The notes: generated by a model not told the origin, from the sequence alone. Shown: positions 20,003-29,270, numbered from the stretch's first letter. The stretch is 64,000 bases of DNA from Pseudomonas sp. N040 (GCF_015637705.1 NZ_JADOBE010000001.1:62001-126000), one strand, 5' to 3'. Made by a program: numbers and translations.

Positions 20003-22924
20003 CTAGGACGCTTTCGGACCACTCAGCAGCAGGTCGGCGACATTCTCCGGCAGACTCTCCAGCGGCAGATCGGCCAGTTGCTCCAGCGGTTGCGGCCGGC
20101 CAATGAAATAGCCCTGGGCGTAATCGATGCCCAATTGCTTCAGGCAATCGAGGCTGGCCTGGTTCTCGACAAATTCGGCCACGGTCCGCAGGCCAAGCTT
20201 GCGGGCAATCTGCACCATCGAGCGGACCATGGCCTGATTGATCGGGTCGTTCTCGATGTTGTTGATGAACGCTCCGTCGATTTTCAGCAGGTCCAGCGGC
20301 AGCTTGCGCAGATAGGCGTAGGACGCAAAGCCGCTGCCAAAGTCATCGAGGGCCACTTTCAGGCCGCGGGCGCGCAGCCCGGCGATCCACTCCGCAGAGG
20401 CGCCCAACTCGCCGAGGGCGACCATTTCCGTAACTTCGATACAGATCTTTTGCGCTGGTAACTGATGCTGGTCGAGCAACTGGCCAAGCAGGTCATGGAA
20501 ACCCTGATCGAGCAGCGAAGGGGCGGTCAGGTTGATATTGACCTGCCCCAACTGGGCGCGGTGCTTCGGATTTTCCGCCAGCCACTGGCACAACCGCATC
20601 AATACCCAGCGATCGATGGCCACCAGAAACCCGTAGCGTTCGGCGGCCACCAGAAATTGTCCGGGGGCAATCCATTCATGGGTGCGCGGATCGCGATAAC
20701 GCAACAGCACCTCATAGTGCCAACCAGGCTCCTGCTGCTGCAGCGATAGCACCGGCTGGAAGAACAACTCGAACTGATTCAGCTCGATGGCCTCGCGCAG
20801 ACGGGAAATCCATTGCAGCTGACGCTGGTTCTCGAGCAGAACCCGGTCCTCGGGGTTGAAGCAGTGCACCCGATTGCGACCGTGATGCTTGGCCAGTTGG
20901 CTGGCGCTGTCGGCCCAGCTGAGGGCGGTCTGCCAGTCGCTGACGTTGTCATTCAGCTCAAGCAGACCGATGCTGACAAACAGACGGAAAGGTCGTCCCT
21001 CCCAGCTGAAGACAAACTGCTCGACGCCGTTGCGCAGCACTTCAGCCTGCCGGATGGCCGCCGACAGGTCGCTTTCGCCGAGCAGGATGGCAAATTCATC
21101 CCCACCGATCCGCGCCAGCACCGCATGCGCCGGCAACTGCGCCTGCATGCTGCTGGACAGCTGCCGCAGCAGCAGGTCGCCGGCGGTATGCCCGCACAGG
21201 TCATTGACCTGCTTGAACTGGTCGAGGTCGAGGTAGAGCAGATAGGCAAACCGCCCCCCGCTACCATCGATGCTTTCCTGCAGTTGCCGCTCCAGTTCGC
21301 GACGATTGAGCAGGCCGGTCAGCGGATCATGTGCGGCCAGCCTGGAGAGTTCCTGCTCCAGCTGCCGGCGTTCACTGAAATCCACCACCACGCCTTCGAC
21401 ATTGTCCTGCCCGGACTGTATGTGCAGTGACAGATGCACCCAGTGGGTCGCGCCGTCCAGGCCGCGCAGCTGGAATTCGCCACTGGCGTGCGGGCGCTGG
21501 ACGCTCAACTGCGCGACCAGCGCCGCCCACTCCCCGGGCTTGAGCATGGCGGCCAGCGAATTGCGCCGCAGGCTGCGCAGGTCGCTCTGGTGCAAGCCGA
21601 GCATGCGCATCATGCTCGGGTTGGCTTCCAGCAGATTGCCTGCGGGGGTGCTGCGGAAAATACCTTCCGAAGCATTCTTGAACAGCGCGCGGTACTGCTC
21701 CAGGTTGTCAATAGCCTCGGTCTGGCTGCTGATCAGCTGCTTGCGCACATTCTCCAGCTGACGGCCATTGAGCAGGCCGAACAGGAACACACTGATGACC
21801 GGCAGATAATTGGTCAGCGCCAGCAGCAGCGGATGGCGTGGCAACACGCCGGTGCGCACCAGAGGCAGCAACAGCATGACCAGCAGGACTGCCGACCAGA
21901 TCAGGATCACTTCCTTTGAATATTGGCGCTTGAGCCTTAGCGCATACAGCGAGACGCCTAACTGGAATATGCCAGCCACCAGGGTCATCAGGGTGGACAG
22001 ACGGGCCCAGCGGTGGTCGCTGAGGTCCAGCAGTACCAGCATTTCAATTACGAGAATCAGGCAGAACAGCAGGTTGCGCAGATTGCTGATCCAGCGTTGC
22101 TGCAAATTCAGCGTACTGAGAATGAACAGGGTGCTGAAGCACAGCGTCAGCCCTCCGGTCAGGTTGGTCTCGATCGGCTGGGCCAGTGGCAGGTCCGGCC
22201 ACAGCAGCAGGCTGGTCAGGCCGCTGATGCTGGCGTAGTACCAGGACACCAGAAGCACGCTGATGGTGTAGTAACCCAGTTGGCGCTCGCGCAGCACCGT
22301 GAACTTGGCCAGATGGAACAGCCCGATAATCAGCAAGGCGCCGAAAATCAGTCCGCTTTGCGTCCAACCAGCCGCTATCAGGTTGGCCTTGGCGCTCTCC
22401 GGTACCAGCCTGAGCGGCAGGCTGAGGTTCGAGCTGCTGTGTATCCGCAGGACGATATCCTGGGTGGAAGCGCGTCCCAGCGTGGGCAATGGCAGCAGAA
22501 AGGCAGGGAAGGGTTCGGCGCGAGCGGAAAATGCATGCAGGTCGCCAGTAGCGCGATACAAGGCCAGTTGACCCTCGATATAGACCCACATTTCAATTTC
22601 GTCGATAAACGGGTTGCCCAACTCCAGCAGGAACTGGCTGCCGGATGGCCCGCTTAGGCTGAAGCCCGCCCAGTACGTGCTGCTGCTGTACCCCAGCGAG
22701 GTCCGGCCATGCACTGTTTCGCCAGCGTCCTTCAGCAGCGGCAAGGCCGTACGAATCTGCAGTGCGCTGTCTTTGTCCTCCAGCAGGCGCAGCACTGCAA
22801 TTTCGCTGATTTCCTCCGCTTGCGCCTGGCTCAAGGCAGTCAGCGGCAAGCTCGCATGGGCCATTTGCGCAGACAGTGCCAACCAGCACACCAGGCCTAG
22901 CAGCCAGCGAAGGGAAAGCGCCAT
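20003..22924 (-). CDS. 7TMR-DISM receptor with PAS, GGDEF and EAL domains
   Basis: This inner-membrane cyclic-di-GMP protein has 973 residues: a signal peptide (1-24); a periplasmic 7TMR-DISM extracellular domain (to about 185); seven membrane helices (about 190-390); a coiled linker; PAS (about 410-525); GGDEF (about 530-690); and EAL (about 705-955). The cyclase motif RIGGDEFAILLG is intact but no RxxD lies at the inhibitory position. EAL residues look mostly functional: EVLLRY, INLTAP, EVTEM, DDFGSG, LKIDGAF, AEFVEN, QGYFIG. It could be a diesterase or bifunctional. It is divergent from desA, as a PAS-GGDEF-EAL gene (PA0285) is in P. aeruginosa. Ligand unknown. Confidence 0.9.
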   Translation of the reverse strand: MALSLRWLLGLVCWLALSAQMAHASLPLTALSQAQAEEISEIAVLRLLEDKDSALQIRTALPLLKDAGETVHGRTSLGYSSSTYWAGFSLSGPSGSQFLLELGNPFIDEIEMWVYIEGQLALYRATGDLHAFSARAEPFPAFLLPLPTLGRASTQDIVLRIHSSSNLSLPLRLVPESAKANLIAAGWTQSGLIFGALLIIGLFHLAKFTVLRERQLGYYTISVLLVSWYYASISGLTSLLLWPDLPLAQPIETNLTGGLTLCFSTLFILSTLNLQQRWISNLRNLLFCLILVIEMLVLLDLSDHRWARLSTLMTLVAGIFQLGVSLYALRLKRQYSKEVILIWSAVLLVMLLLPLVRTGVLPRHPLLLALTNYLPVISVFLFGLLNGRQLENVRKQLISSQTEAIDNLEQYRALFKNASEGIFRSTPAGNLLEANPSMMRMLGLHQSDLRSLRRNSLAAMLKPGEWAALVAQLSVQRPHASGEFQLRGLDGATHWVHLSLHIQSGQDNVEGVVVDFSERRQLEQELSRLAAHDPLTGLLNRRELERQLQESIDGSGGRFAYLLYLDLDQFKQVNDLCGHTAGDLLLRQLSSSMQAQLPAHAVLARIGGDEFAILLGESDLSAAIRQAEVLRNGVEQFVFSWEGRPFRLFVSIGLLELNDNVSDWQTALSWADSASQLAKHHGRNRVHCFNPEDRVLLENQRQLQWISRLREAIELNQFELFFQPVLSLQQQEPGWHYEVLLRYRDPRTHEWIAPGQFLVAAERYGFLVAIDRWVLMRLCQWLAENPKHRAQLGQVNINLTAPSLLDQGFHDLLGQLLDQHQLPAQKICIEVTEMVALGELGASAEWIAGLRARGLKVALDDFGSGFASYAYLRKLPLDLLKIDGAFINNIENDPINQAMVRSMVQIARKLGLRTVAEFVENQASLDCLKQLGIDYAQGYFIGRPQPLEQLADLPLESLPENVADLLLSGPKAS

Positions 22925-23253
22925 CGGGTCGAGTCCTGAAAAATAGTTGCTAGGCAGTCCGTGAAGTGCCGGGCTCGTATGCTTTTTTCTGACAGTCTAG
23001 CCCAGACTGCCAAGCAGATTGTGCGCTTATTGCGTGGAAAGTCAGGCTGCCCTGCGGCGAATGGGCAAATCACCGCCCTGCGCTGAATTATCTGCCGGGA
23101 CAGTTGTCGACTTTTAACTGGCGTTGACCTTGAGTGACAGAAGCCCTGCCCGGTTCGACTGAGCCGCCGACAGGAGAAGATGCATTTTTTCCCGACCTGC
23201 GGGACAATGTGTACAAGTGTTCACTTGTTGGTGTTTTCGAGGTAACTCTCCTT
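22925..23253. other. Divergent intergenic region between GGDEF/EAL gene and desA
   Basis: This 329-bp gap carries the promoters of both genes. It holds an inverted repeat CAGTCT-N5-AGACTG (22993-23009), a TTGACC (about 23124) that could be a -35, and the desA-proximal palindrome described separately. The frame of desA stays open 40 codons upstream (to GTG 23134), but those codons look unlike the family. No RNA gene seen. Confidence 0.5.
23213..23228. promoter_or_regulatory. Palindromic operator candidate upstream of desA
   Basis: ACAAGTG-TT-CACTTGT, a perfect 7-bp inverted repeat with a 2-bp spacer, ends 25 bp before the desA ATG. It resembles sites bound by TetR-family unsaturated fatty acid regulators (FabR/DesT type) only in general form; the regulator is not identified. 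Confidence 0.45.
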
Positions 23254-24441
23254 ATGTGGTACTACGGCCTTCTCGACCTGTCCGCCTGGCAACTGGTAGC
23301 GGTGACGCTGGTGCTGACGCATATCACCATTGTCAGCGTGACGGTCTATCTGCACCGGTTTTCCGCGCACCGTGCGCTGGACCTGCACCCTGCCCTGCAG
23401 CACTTCTTCCGTTTCTGGCTATGGCTGACCACGGCGCAGAACACCCGCGAGTGGACGGCCATCCACCGCAAGCACCACGCCAAGTGCGAAACCGTCGACG
23501 ACCCGCACAGCCCGGTGATCAAAGGGCTGCGCACGGTACTGCTGACCGGCGCAGAGCTGTACCGGGCCGAGGCGGAGAACCCGGAAACCCTGCGCATCTA
23601 TGGCAAGAACTGCCCGGAAGACTGGATCGAGCGCAACCTCTACTCGCGCTTCCCGATCGGCGGCATCGCAATCATGGCGCTGCTCGACCTGGCCCTGTTC
23701 GGTGTGCTCGGCATGACCGTCTGGGCGGTGCAGATGATGTGGATTCCGGTGTGGGCCGCGGGTGTGGTCAACGGCCTTGGCCACGCAATCGGCTACCGCA
23801 ACTTCGAGTGCCGTGACGCCGCGACCAACCTGTCGCCCTGGGGCATCCTGATCGGCGGCGAGGAGCTGCACAACAACCACCACACCTACCCGAACTCGGC
23901 GAAACTGTCGGTGAAGAAGTGGGAGTTCGACCTGGGCTGGGCGTGGATCCAGCTGTTCAGCTTCCTGCGCCTGGCCAAGGTCCAGCGTGTGGCGCCGATC
24001 GCGCATCGCGTGGCCGGCAAGCAGCACCTGGACATGGACACGGCGATCGCCATTTTGAACAACCGTTTCCAGATCATGGCGCAGTACCGCAAGCTGGTGA
24101 TCGGCCCGCTGGTCAAGCAGGAACTGGCCAAGGCCGACGACTCGGTGCGTCACCTGTTCCGCCGCGCCAAGCGCCTGCTGGCCCGCGAAACCAGCCTGCT
24201 CAGTGAGCAGCATGAGGCGCGGATTGCCGCCATGCTGGCGCAGAGCCAGGCACTCAGGGTGATCTACGAGAAGCGCCTGGCCCTGCAGCAGATCTGGGTC
24301 AGGACCAGTGCCAATGGCCACGACATGCTGGCGGCGATCAGCGAGTGGGTACATGAGGCCGAGGCCAGCGGCATCCAGTCATTGCGCGAGTTTGCGCTGC
24401 AGCTGCAAAGCTACTCGCTGCGACCGGCCGGCGCACGCTGA
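23254..24441 (+). CDS. desA: Fatty acid desaturase, DesA-type delta-9
   Basis: DesA introduces a cis double bond at carbon 9 of acyl chains of membrane phospholipids under aerobic conditions. The 395-residue protein has the three di-iron histidine boxes: HRFSAH (34-39), HRKHH (71-75) and HNNHH (about 206-210), between hydrophobic segments. The C-terminal 100 residues are a polar extension. The ATG at 23254 (MWYYGLLDLSAWQLV) was chosen because it matches the Pseudomonas DesA start and has GAGGTAA upstream. The product is membrane bound, and electrons would come from a ferredoxin or similar partner not encoded here. Confidence 0.93.
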   Translation: MWYYGLLDLSAWQLVAVTLVLTHITIVSVTVYLHRFSAHRALDLHPALQHFFRFWLWLTTAQNTREWTAIHRKHHAKCETVDDPHSPVIKGLRTVLLTGAELYRAEAENPETLRIYGKNCPEDWIERNLYSRFPIGGIAIMALLDLALFGVLGMTVWAVQMMWIPVWAAGVVNGLGHAIGYRNFECRDAATNLSPWGILIGGEELHNNHHTYPNSAKLSVKKWEFDLGWAWIQLFSFLRLAKVQRVAPIAHRVAGKQHLDMDTAIAILNNRFQIMAQYRKLVIGPLVKQELAKADDSVRHLFRRAKRLLARETSLLSEQHEARIAAMLAQSQALRVIYEKRLALQQIWVRTSANGHDMLAAISEWVHEAEASGIQSLREFALQLQSYSLRPAGAR

Positions 24442-24474
24442 TCTGCGCCCCTGGCTGAGCAACCAGCCCGGGGC

Positions 24475-25581
24475 TCAGCCTGGCAGCGCCGGCTTATCCC
24501 CGCTGTCACCCGCTTCCCCGCTAGCACCCAGCGCCTGCCGATAGCGGCGCGGGCCTTGCCCTGCCTGCTTGCTGAAGGCATGACTGAAATTGGCCACATC
24601 GCCATAACCGAGCCGGTAGGCGATCTGCGAGATCGACTGCTGACGGTCGGCGAGCAACTGGCAGGCGCGCGCATGTCGAATCCGCTTGCCCATGTCCCGC
24701 AGTGACTGCCCTTCGGCAGCCAGGTAACGCGTCAGGGTCGCCGGGCTGATGCTGAGCAGTTCGGCAATCTGTTCCCGGGTTGGCTGGCAGCCTTCGGCCT
24801 CGCGCAGGATCAGCGCAACCCATTCCCCCCAGCGCGTCGTGCGGACAAATTTGCGATGCAGCACTTGCAGCTCTTCAGCACTGGTTTCCGGATGCGGGGT
24901 CAATACCTCGCCAGTGATCAGCGGGGCGACCAGTTCCGGCCACTGTAATGGCAAGTCGAGCACCTCGGCCTTGAACACGCAGCGCACCGCCGGCATCGGC
25001 AGCGCGGCAAAATGCACGCGGGTCGGATGCAGCTCCGCATAGCGCGCGACATGCGGCGGGGCTTCCATCGACAGGTAGATGTCAAGGGCCGGCAGGCGCT
25101 GGTGAAACATGCCCAGGTACTCGGTATGCACGGCCAATGCGTATTGTTCCTCGAAGAAGCGCAGGGTGGCTGCGCTCATGTAGGCTGCCGGGCGCCAGGT
25201 AAACTCGCCGGTGCTGGCGCTGCGCTGGTAGTGCAGGATAAAGCTCGGCGTCACCAGCCGGTAAAAGCGGCAGAGCATGCGCAGCAGTTCGTCGATGCTG
25301 CGGCAGCGTCGCAGCATCGCGACAAGCCCCAGATGGTGATCCATCTTGATCCGCCGCCCCAGCTCGAAGCCCAGATCGGTGCGCCCCAGCTGCTGGCTGG
25401 TAGCGCAGACCAGGGCGTCGACCTGGGTCATGGTCAGCGCATAGTCCGGCTGGCGGAAAACCTCCTCCTCGATCTGCGCCGCAGCCAGGGCCACCTGCAG
25501 GCACTCTGCCGGGGCATTGCGCAGAAACTCCAGCAGCGGCGCGGCATAGCGCGCGGGATAGAGGGGTTCGAAAAGGGGCAT
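24475..25581 (-). CDS. AraC-family transcriptional regulator
   Basis: This is a 368-residue regulator with an N-terminal ligand-sensing domain of the arabinose-binding-like class and a C-terminal double helix-turn-helix (about 265-350). Recognisable elements are LSISPATLTRYLAAEGQSLRDM and the AraC signature ISQIAYRLGYGDVANFSHAFSKQAGQGPRRYR. It is divergently transcribed from the hydrolase at 25710 with a 128-bp shared region, so it most likely controls the hydrolase pair. The effector cannot be inferred. Confidence 0.92.
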   Translation of the reverse strand: MPLFEPLYPARYAAPLLEFLRNAPAECLQVALAAAQIEEEVFRQPDYALTMTQVDALVCATSQQLGRTDLGFELGRRIKMDHHLGLVAMLRRCRSIDELLRMLCRFYRLVTPSFILHYQRSASTGEFTWRPAAYMSAATLRFFEEQYALAVHTEYLGMFHQRLPALDIYLSMEAPPHVARYAELHPTRVHFAALPMPAVRCVFKAEVLDLPLQWPELVAPLITGEVLTPHPETSAEELQVLHRKFVRTTRWGEWVALILREAEGCQPTREQIAELLSISPATLTRYLAAEGQSLRDMGKRIRHARACQLLADRQQSISQIAYRLGYGDVANFSHAFSKQAGQGPRRYRQALGASGEAGDSGDKPALPG

Positions 25582-25709
25582 GGCCGGGCTCGCTGCGGAT
25601 ATGTCTGCACGCTAACACTTTGCGCTTAAATCACAAGTTTGCCGGGCTAGCCGGTTGCATACTTGCCCTACCATTGGGTGGTGCCGCTGCCCAAGCCTGC
25701 GAGGCGAAC

Positions 25710-26549
25710 ATGAACCTGACTTACGAAGAACGCACCTGCCGAGTCAATGGCATGGACATGCATGTGGTGATCGCTGGTGAAGGGCCGCCAGTGCTGCTGG
25801 TACATGGCTTTCCGGATACCCATCAGGTATGGCGCAAGCAGATCCCGGCTCTGGTCGAGGCCGGCTATCGGGTGATCGCGCCGGACACCCGCGGTTGCGG
25901 CGACAGCAGCCTGTCGCCGCGGGTCGCCGACTACCGTTTGGACAATCTGGTGGCCGACCTGGTTGGCCTGCTCGACGTGCTGGAAATCGACCAGGTGCGC
26001 CTGGTCGCCCACGACTGGGGCGCCATGCAGGCCTGGCACCTGGTGCTGCAGCAACCGCAGCGCGTAGAACGCTTCATCGTGCTCTCGGTCGGCCATCCCA
26101 CCGCGTACGGCAATGGCGGCCTGGTGCAGAAGTTCAAGGGCTACTACATCCTGCTGATGCAGTTGCGCGGGCTGATGGAATGGCTGTCGACCTGCGCCAA
26201 CTGGTTCCTGTTCCGCCAGATGACCCACTTTCCGGCGGAATTCCCGCACTGGCAGGCCCAGCTGTCCAAACCCGGCCGGCTGACCGCCGGGATGAATTAC
26301 TACCGGGCCAATCCGGGCATGATCCTGCCGCGCGAGTGGCCTTCGGCGCGGGTGCCGGTGTTCGGCGTCTGGAGCAGCGGCGACCGGTTTCTCGCCGAGG
26401 GCCAGATGATCGCCAGCGAGCGCTACGTCCGCGGCCCTTGGCGCTATGCGCGGATCGATGGCGCCAATCACTGGCTGCAGCTGGATGCCGCGGAAAAATT
26501 CAACCCCTTGCTACTCGACTATCTCGCCACCCCCAAGGAGTCCCTGTGA
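25710..26549 (+). CDS. Alpha/beta hydrolase, epoxide-hydrolase-like
   Basis: This is a hydrolase of the soluble epoxide hydrolase / haloalkane dehalogenase branch. The oxyanion motif is VHGFPDTH and the nucleophile elbow is AHDWGAM with Asp rather than Ser, characteristic of epoxide hydrolases. A catalytic His lies in DGANHWLQLD, and cap-domain tyrosines (MNYYRANP, GYYILL) could protonate the epoxide. The ATG at 25710 (279 residues) has GAGG 7 bp upstream. The frame is open upstream to a TTG at 25620 that would add a hydrophobic leader, so export is not excluded. The stop overlaps the next gene start. Substrate unknown. Confidence 0.85.
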   Translation: MNLTYEERTCRVNGMDMHVVIAGEGPPVLLVHGFPDTHQVWRKQIPALVEAGYRVIAPDTRGCGDSSLSPRVADYRLDNLVADLVGLLDVLEIDQVRLVAHDWGAMQAWHLVLQQPQRVERFIVLSVGHPTAYGNGGLVQKFKGYYILLMQLRGLMEWLSTCANWFLFRQMTHFPAEFPHWQAQLSKPGRLTAGMNYYRANPGMILPREWPSARVPVFGVWSSGDRFLAEGQMIASERYVRGPWRYARIDGANHWLQLDAAEKFNPLLLDYLATPKESL

Positions 26550-27223
26550 AAAACTACCGACTGGAACTGATTCTCGCCGTGCTGTTCATGGCACTTTACC
26601 TGGCCTTTGCCCACTGGCAGGCACCGGGCAGCAAACTGAGCAGCGCCGAAATCGACGGCTATGTGCAGCGGATCGAGCAGGGCACGGCCTTCATGCCCGC
26701 CGAGCAGCGCGCGGCATTCATCAAGCATCTGCGCGCCTGGGGCGAATCCGATGACGGCCAGCCGGCCTACAACCTCAACCTGATGCGCTTCCACAAGGAA
26801 CTGCAGCAGGTCCCAGGCGTGCAACTGCATGGCAGCACCCCGGAAGAAGCCAATGCCTTCTACGAGGCGACCACCCTCGGCATCGCCGCGCGCCTGGGTG
26901 TGTCCATGCCCTTTGGCGGCGCGGCCCAGGCGGTCCAGTCCGGAACCGAGCCAAGTACCAACCTGATCACTTACGAGCCGGCCCTGGACAACTGGAGTCG
27001 CGTGCTGATCGTGCGCTACCCCTCGCGTCGCGCTTTCTTCGAACTGGTCAGCGACCCGGAATACCTCAAGGTCATGCCCAACAAGCTGGGCTCGCTGATG
27101 GTGGTGCTGACGCCGGTGAACGGTGCTACCGTGCTGCCAGTGCCAAGCGTGATGTTCGGCGGCGCTCTGCTGTTCCTGTTCATGCTGATCGGCTGGATTC
27201 GTGCCGCCCGGCGGACTGCCTGA
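26546..27223 (+). CDS. DUF1330-like membrane-anchored protein of unknown function
   Basis: The GTG at 26546 overlaps the hydrolase TGA (GTGA) and has AAGGAG at good spacing, so the two genes are translationally coupled. The 225-residue product has an N-terminal hydrophobic anchor, a soluble body, and a C-terminal hydrophobic segment (FGGALLFLFMLIGW). The motif VRYPSRRAFFELVSDPEYLKV resembles the DUF1330 dimeric alpha/beta barrel fold. Function is not known; the operon suggests it works with the epoxide-hydrolase-like enzyme. Confidence 0.8.
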   Translation: MKNYRLELILAVLFMALYLAFAHWQAPGSKLSSAEIDGYVQRIEQGTAFMPAEQRAAFIKHLRAWGESDDGQPAYNLNLMRFHKELQQVPGVQLHGSTPEEANAFYEATTLGIAARLGVSMPFGGAAQAVQSGTEPSTNLITYEPALDNWSRVLIVRYPSRRAFFELVSDPEYLKVMPNKLGSLMVVLTPVNGATVLPVPSVMFGGALLFLFMLIGWIRAARRTA

Positions 27224-27276
27224 GCCACCCGCGGAGGCTGCCGGGCTGGCAACCTCCGCGACAGCATTTGCGCTTC

Positions 27277-27316
27277 ACCAAAAACAAACCCACCTGTCGG
27301 TGGGTTTGTTTTTGGT
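27277..27316. terminator. Bidirectional terminator, 18-bp perfect stem
   Basis: The arms 27277-27294 and 27299-27316 are exact reverse complements with a TGTC loop, rich in A on one side and T on the other. It can end both the hydrolase operon (+) and the acyl-CoA synthetase (minus). Confidence 0.92.
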
Positions 27317-27328
27317 AGCTGGGCCCGC

Positions 27329-28966
27329 TTACTCGAAAATCACCGCGCCCCGCTCCAGGCTGCTCTCAACCCAGGGCCGGTAGCGTTGCTCGATCTGCTT
27401 GCGCCGCAGCTTCATGGTCGGTGTCAGCAAGCCGTTGGGGATACTCCACTCGGCATTGGTGACAAACATCTGCGGCATGCGCTCCCACGCCGGAAGCTCG
27501 CTATTGACCTCGTCGAGCAAGGCACCAAGTTGCGCCTGCAGCTCGACGCGCTCGCGCTTGAGGCCGTTTTCCGACGGGTAGACCAGCAGTGCGGGCTGAT
27601 CAAGCCCGTGGCCAAACACGCAATACTGCGAGAGCAAAGCACTCCGGCCAAGCTTGCTTTCCAGCTCGGTCGGCCGGATGAACTTGCCCTTGGTGGTCTT
27701 GAACACTTCACTGATCCGCCCGGTGACCCACAGGCAGCCATCTTCATCTATGCAGCCAGAATCGCCGGTGTGATACCAGCCATCCACGATGGCTTGCGCA
27801 GTCTTTTCCGGCTCCTTGTAATAGCCCTTCATCAGACCCTTGCTGCGGAACAGTACCTCGCCGGCATCGGATATCTTCAGTTCGGCGCCCGGTGTTGGGC
27901 GCCCCACACAGCCCGCCTTGGGCTGATCGTTGTGCGTCCAGAAGCAGCCATGGATGAAGTTTTCGGTCATGCCGTAGCCGTCACGCAGGATCACCCCCAG
28001 TTTGATGAACCAGTCCTGCACATCGCGCGGGCACGGCGCGGCGCCGGTGATGATGGCGCGCGCCTCGGCCAGGCCCAGCGTACGCACGATCCCGGCCTTT
28101 ACCTCGGTCGACAGGCCGGCTTGGGCCGCAGGCGGAATCTTCGCATCGACACCTTCCTTGAACTTGACCCACAGGCGCGGCACCGCGAAGAACAGGTGCG
28201 GCTGTACCGAGCGCAGCTCCTCGGCAAAGGTGGCCAGTCCCTCGCTGAAGGAGACTTCGCCGTTGCAATACAGTGAAGCCATTTCGACGATGATGCGCTC
28301 AGCGGCATGGGACATCGGCAAGAACGAGAAAAAGCGAGTATTGCCCACCTCCATTCGGGTGCCGGCAATCATGTCTGGCAGAACGTGGCCGGGGGTGGCA
28401 TGCAGATGCTCGACACCCTTGGGATTGCCGGTGGTGCCGGAGGTGTAAATGATGGTGAAGGTGGCGTCCGGATCCGGCACAGGCGACTCACCGAGGGGCT
28501 GGTGAGTCGCGAGAATCTCCTCAACCGAGTACTCGCAGGGCACCTTGCAGCCCAGCATGGCAATCCGCTGAATGCCGGCGGGAATCGCCTGGTCGGCTTC
28601 CTGCCACTGGTCGAAACCACCCAGGAAAACCAGTCGGCTCTCGCTGTGCTCAAGGATGTAGCGGGCGGACTGGATATCCTGCCCCGGATAGAGTGGCACG
28701 CTGATATGGCCAGCCAGCATGATGGCCAGATCGACGATTGGCCAGTCCTTGCTGTTGGATGACCAGATCGCGATCCGGCTACCGGCCGGCAACCCCTGGC
28801 TCCTGATAAAGGCGCCAAGACGGCGCACCGCATCGCCCACCTGCGCCCAGGTGTACTCGGTCCATTGCAGACTCTGCGGCTGACGCAGGTAGACCTGATG
28901 CGGGGTAGTGGTTTCCCAGTGGTAGAGCATTTCCAGTGGAGTCTTGACGGTCGCTGTGGTGGTCAT
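27329..28966 (-). CDS. AMP-binding acyl-CoA synthetase (long-chain type)
   Basis: It is predicted to activate a carboxylic acid to acyl-AMP and then acyl-CoA. The 545-residue protein has the AMP-binding P-loop IIYTSGTTGNPKG, the core motif DGYGMTE, and the hinge/adenylate motif WYHTGDSGCIDEDGCLWVTGR. The insert and length resemble FadD15/eukaryotic long-chain synthetases (AMP-dependent synthetase with a long N domain) rather than FadD1/2. The start is ATG 28966. It converges on the hydrolase operon. The true substrate could be long-chain or branched fatty acids; this is inference. Confidence 0.88.
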   Translation of the reverse strand: MTTTATVKTPLEMLYHWETTTPHQVYLRQPQSLQWTEYTWAQVGDAVRRLGAFIRSQGLPAGSRIAIWSSNSKDWPIVDLAIMLAGHISVPLYPGQDIQSARYILEHSESRLVFLGGFDQWQEADQAIPAGIQRIAMLGCKVPCEYSVEEILATHQPLGESPVPDPDATFTIIYTSGTTGNPKGVEHLHATPGHVLPDMIAGTRMEVGNTRFFSFLPMSHAAERIIVEMASLYCNGEVSFSEGLATFAEELRSVQPHLFFAVPRLWVKFKEGVDAKIPPAAQAGLSTEVKAGIVRTLGLAEARAIITGAAPCPRDVQDWFIKLGVILRDGYGMTENFIHGCFWTHNDQPKAGCVGRPTPGAELKISDAGEVLFRSKGLMKGYYKEPEKTAQAIVDGWYHTGDSGCIDEDGCLWVTGRISEVFKTTKGKFIRPTELESKLGRSALLSQYCVFGHGLDQPALLVYPSENGLKRERVELQAQLGALLDEVNSELPAWERMPQMFVTNAEWSIPNGLLTPTMKLRRKQIEQRYRPWVESSLERGAVIFE

Positions 28967-29270
28967 TTTTTATTGTCCATTTGCTGTCGGCAGGCGCTGA
29001 TCCGGGTAACGTCGATAGACTCTAGTGGTTATTCGACCCGACTGGCCAGCTTATCCATGCCCGCGTTACAACTTGCTTTGACAATTGTCGCCGGGGCCGA
29101 CCGCGGGCATACGGCTATTGCGCACAGCAGCCACGCTGCGGACTGTGCACTTGGTCAGAAATCAGGGCAGTAGCTCACGCGCTGTTTGGCTACAGATGCC
29201 ATGGGGGATAAAATGAAAAAATGGACGGGCAGCTCGCTCGTTGGCTCGTTGTCTGCGTGAAGGAATAACC
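28967..29270. other. Gap between acyl-CoA synthetase and Sel1 gene
   Basis: The 304-bp divergent region holds a short palindrome GACAATTGTC (29080-29089, inside TTTGACAATTG) and a small open frame with a strong ribosome binding site at 29213-29260. No RNA gene or longer coding sequence is evident. Confidence 0.45.
29213..29260 (+). CDS. Possible 15-residue leader peptide before the Sel1 gene
   Basis: GGGGGA sits 4 bp ahead of an ATG opening a 15-codon frame (MKKWTGSSLVGSLSA) that ends in TGA 10 bp before the next ATG. The short lysine-led hydrophobic peptide could be a leader or a chance frame. Only the strong ribosome binding site and tight spacing support it. Confidence 0.3.
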   Translation: MKKWTGSSLVGSLSA

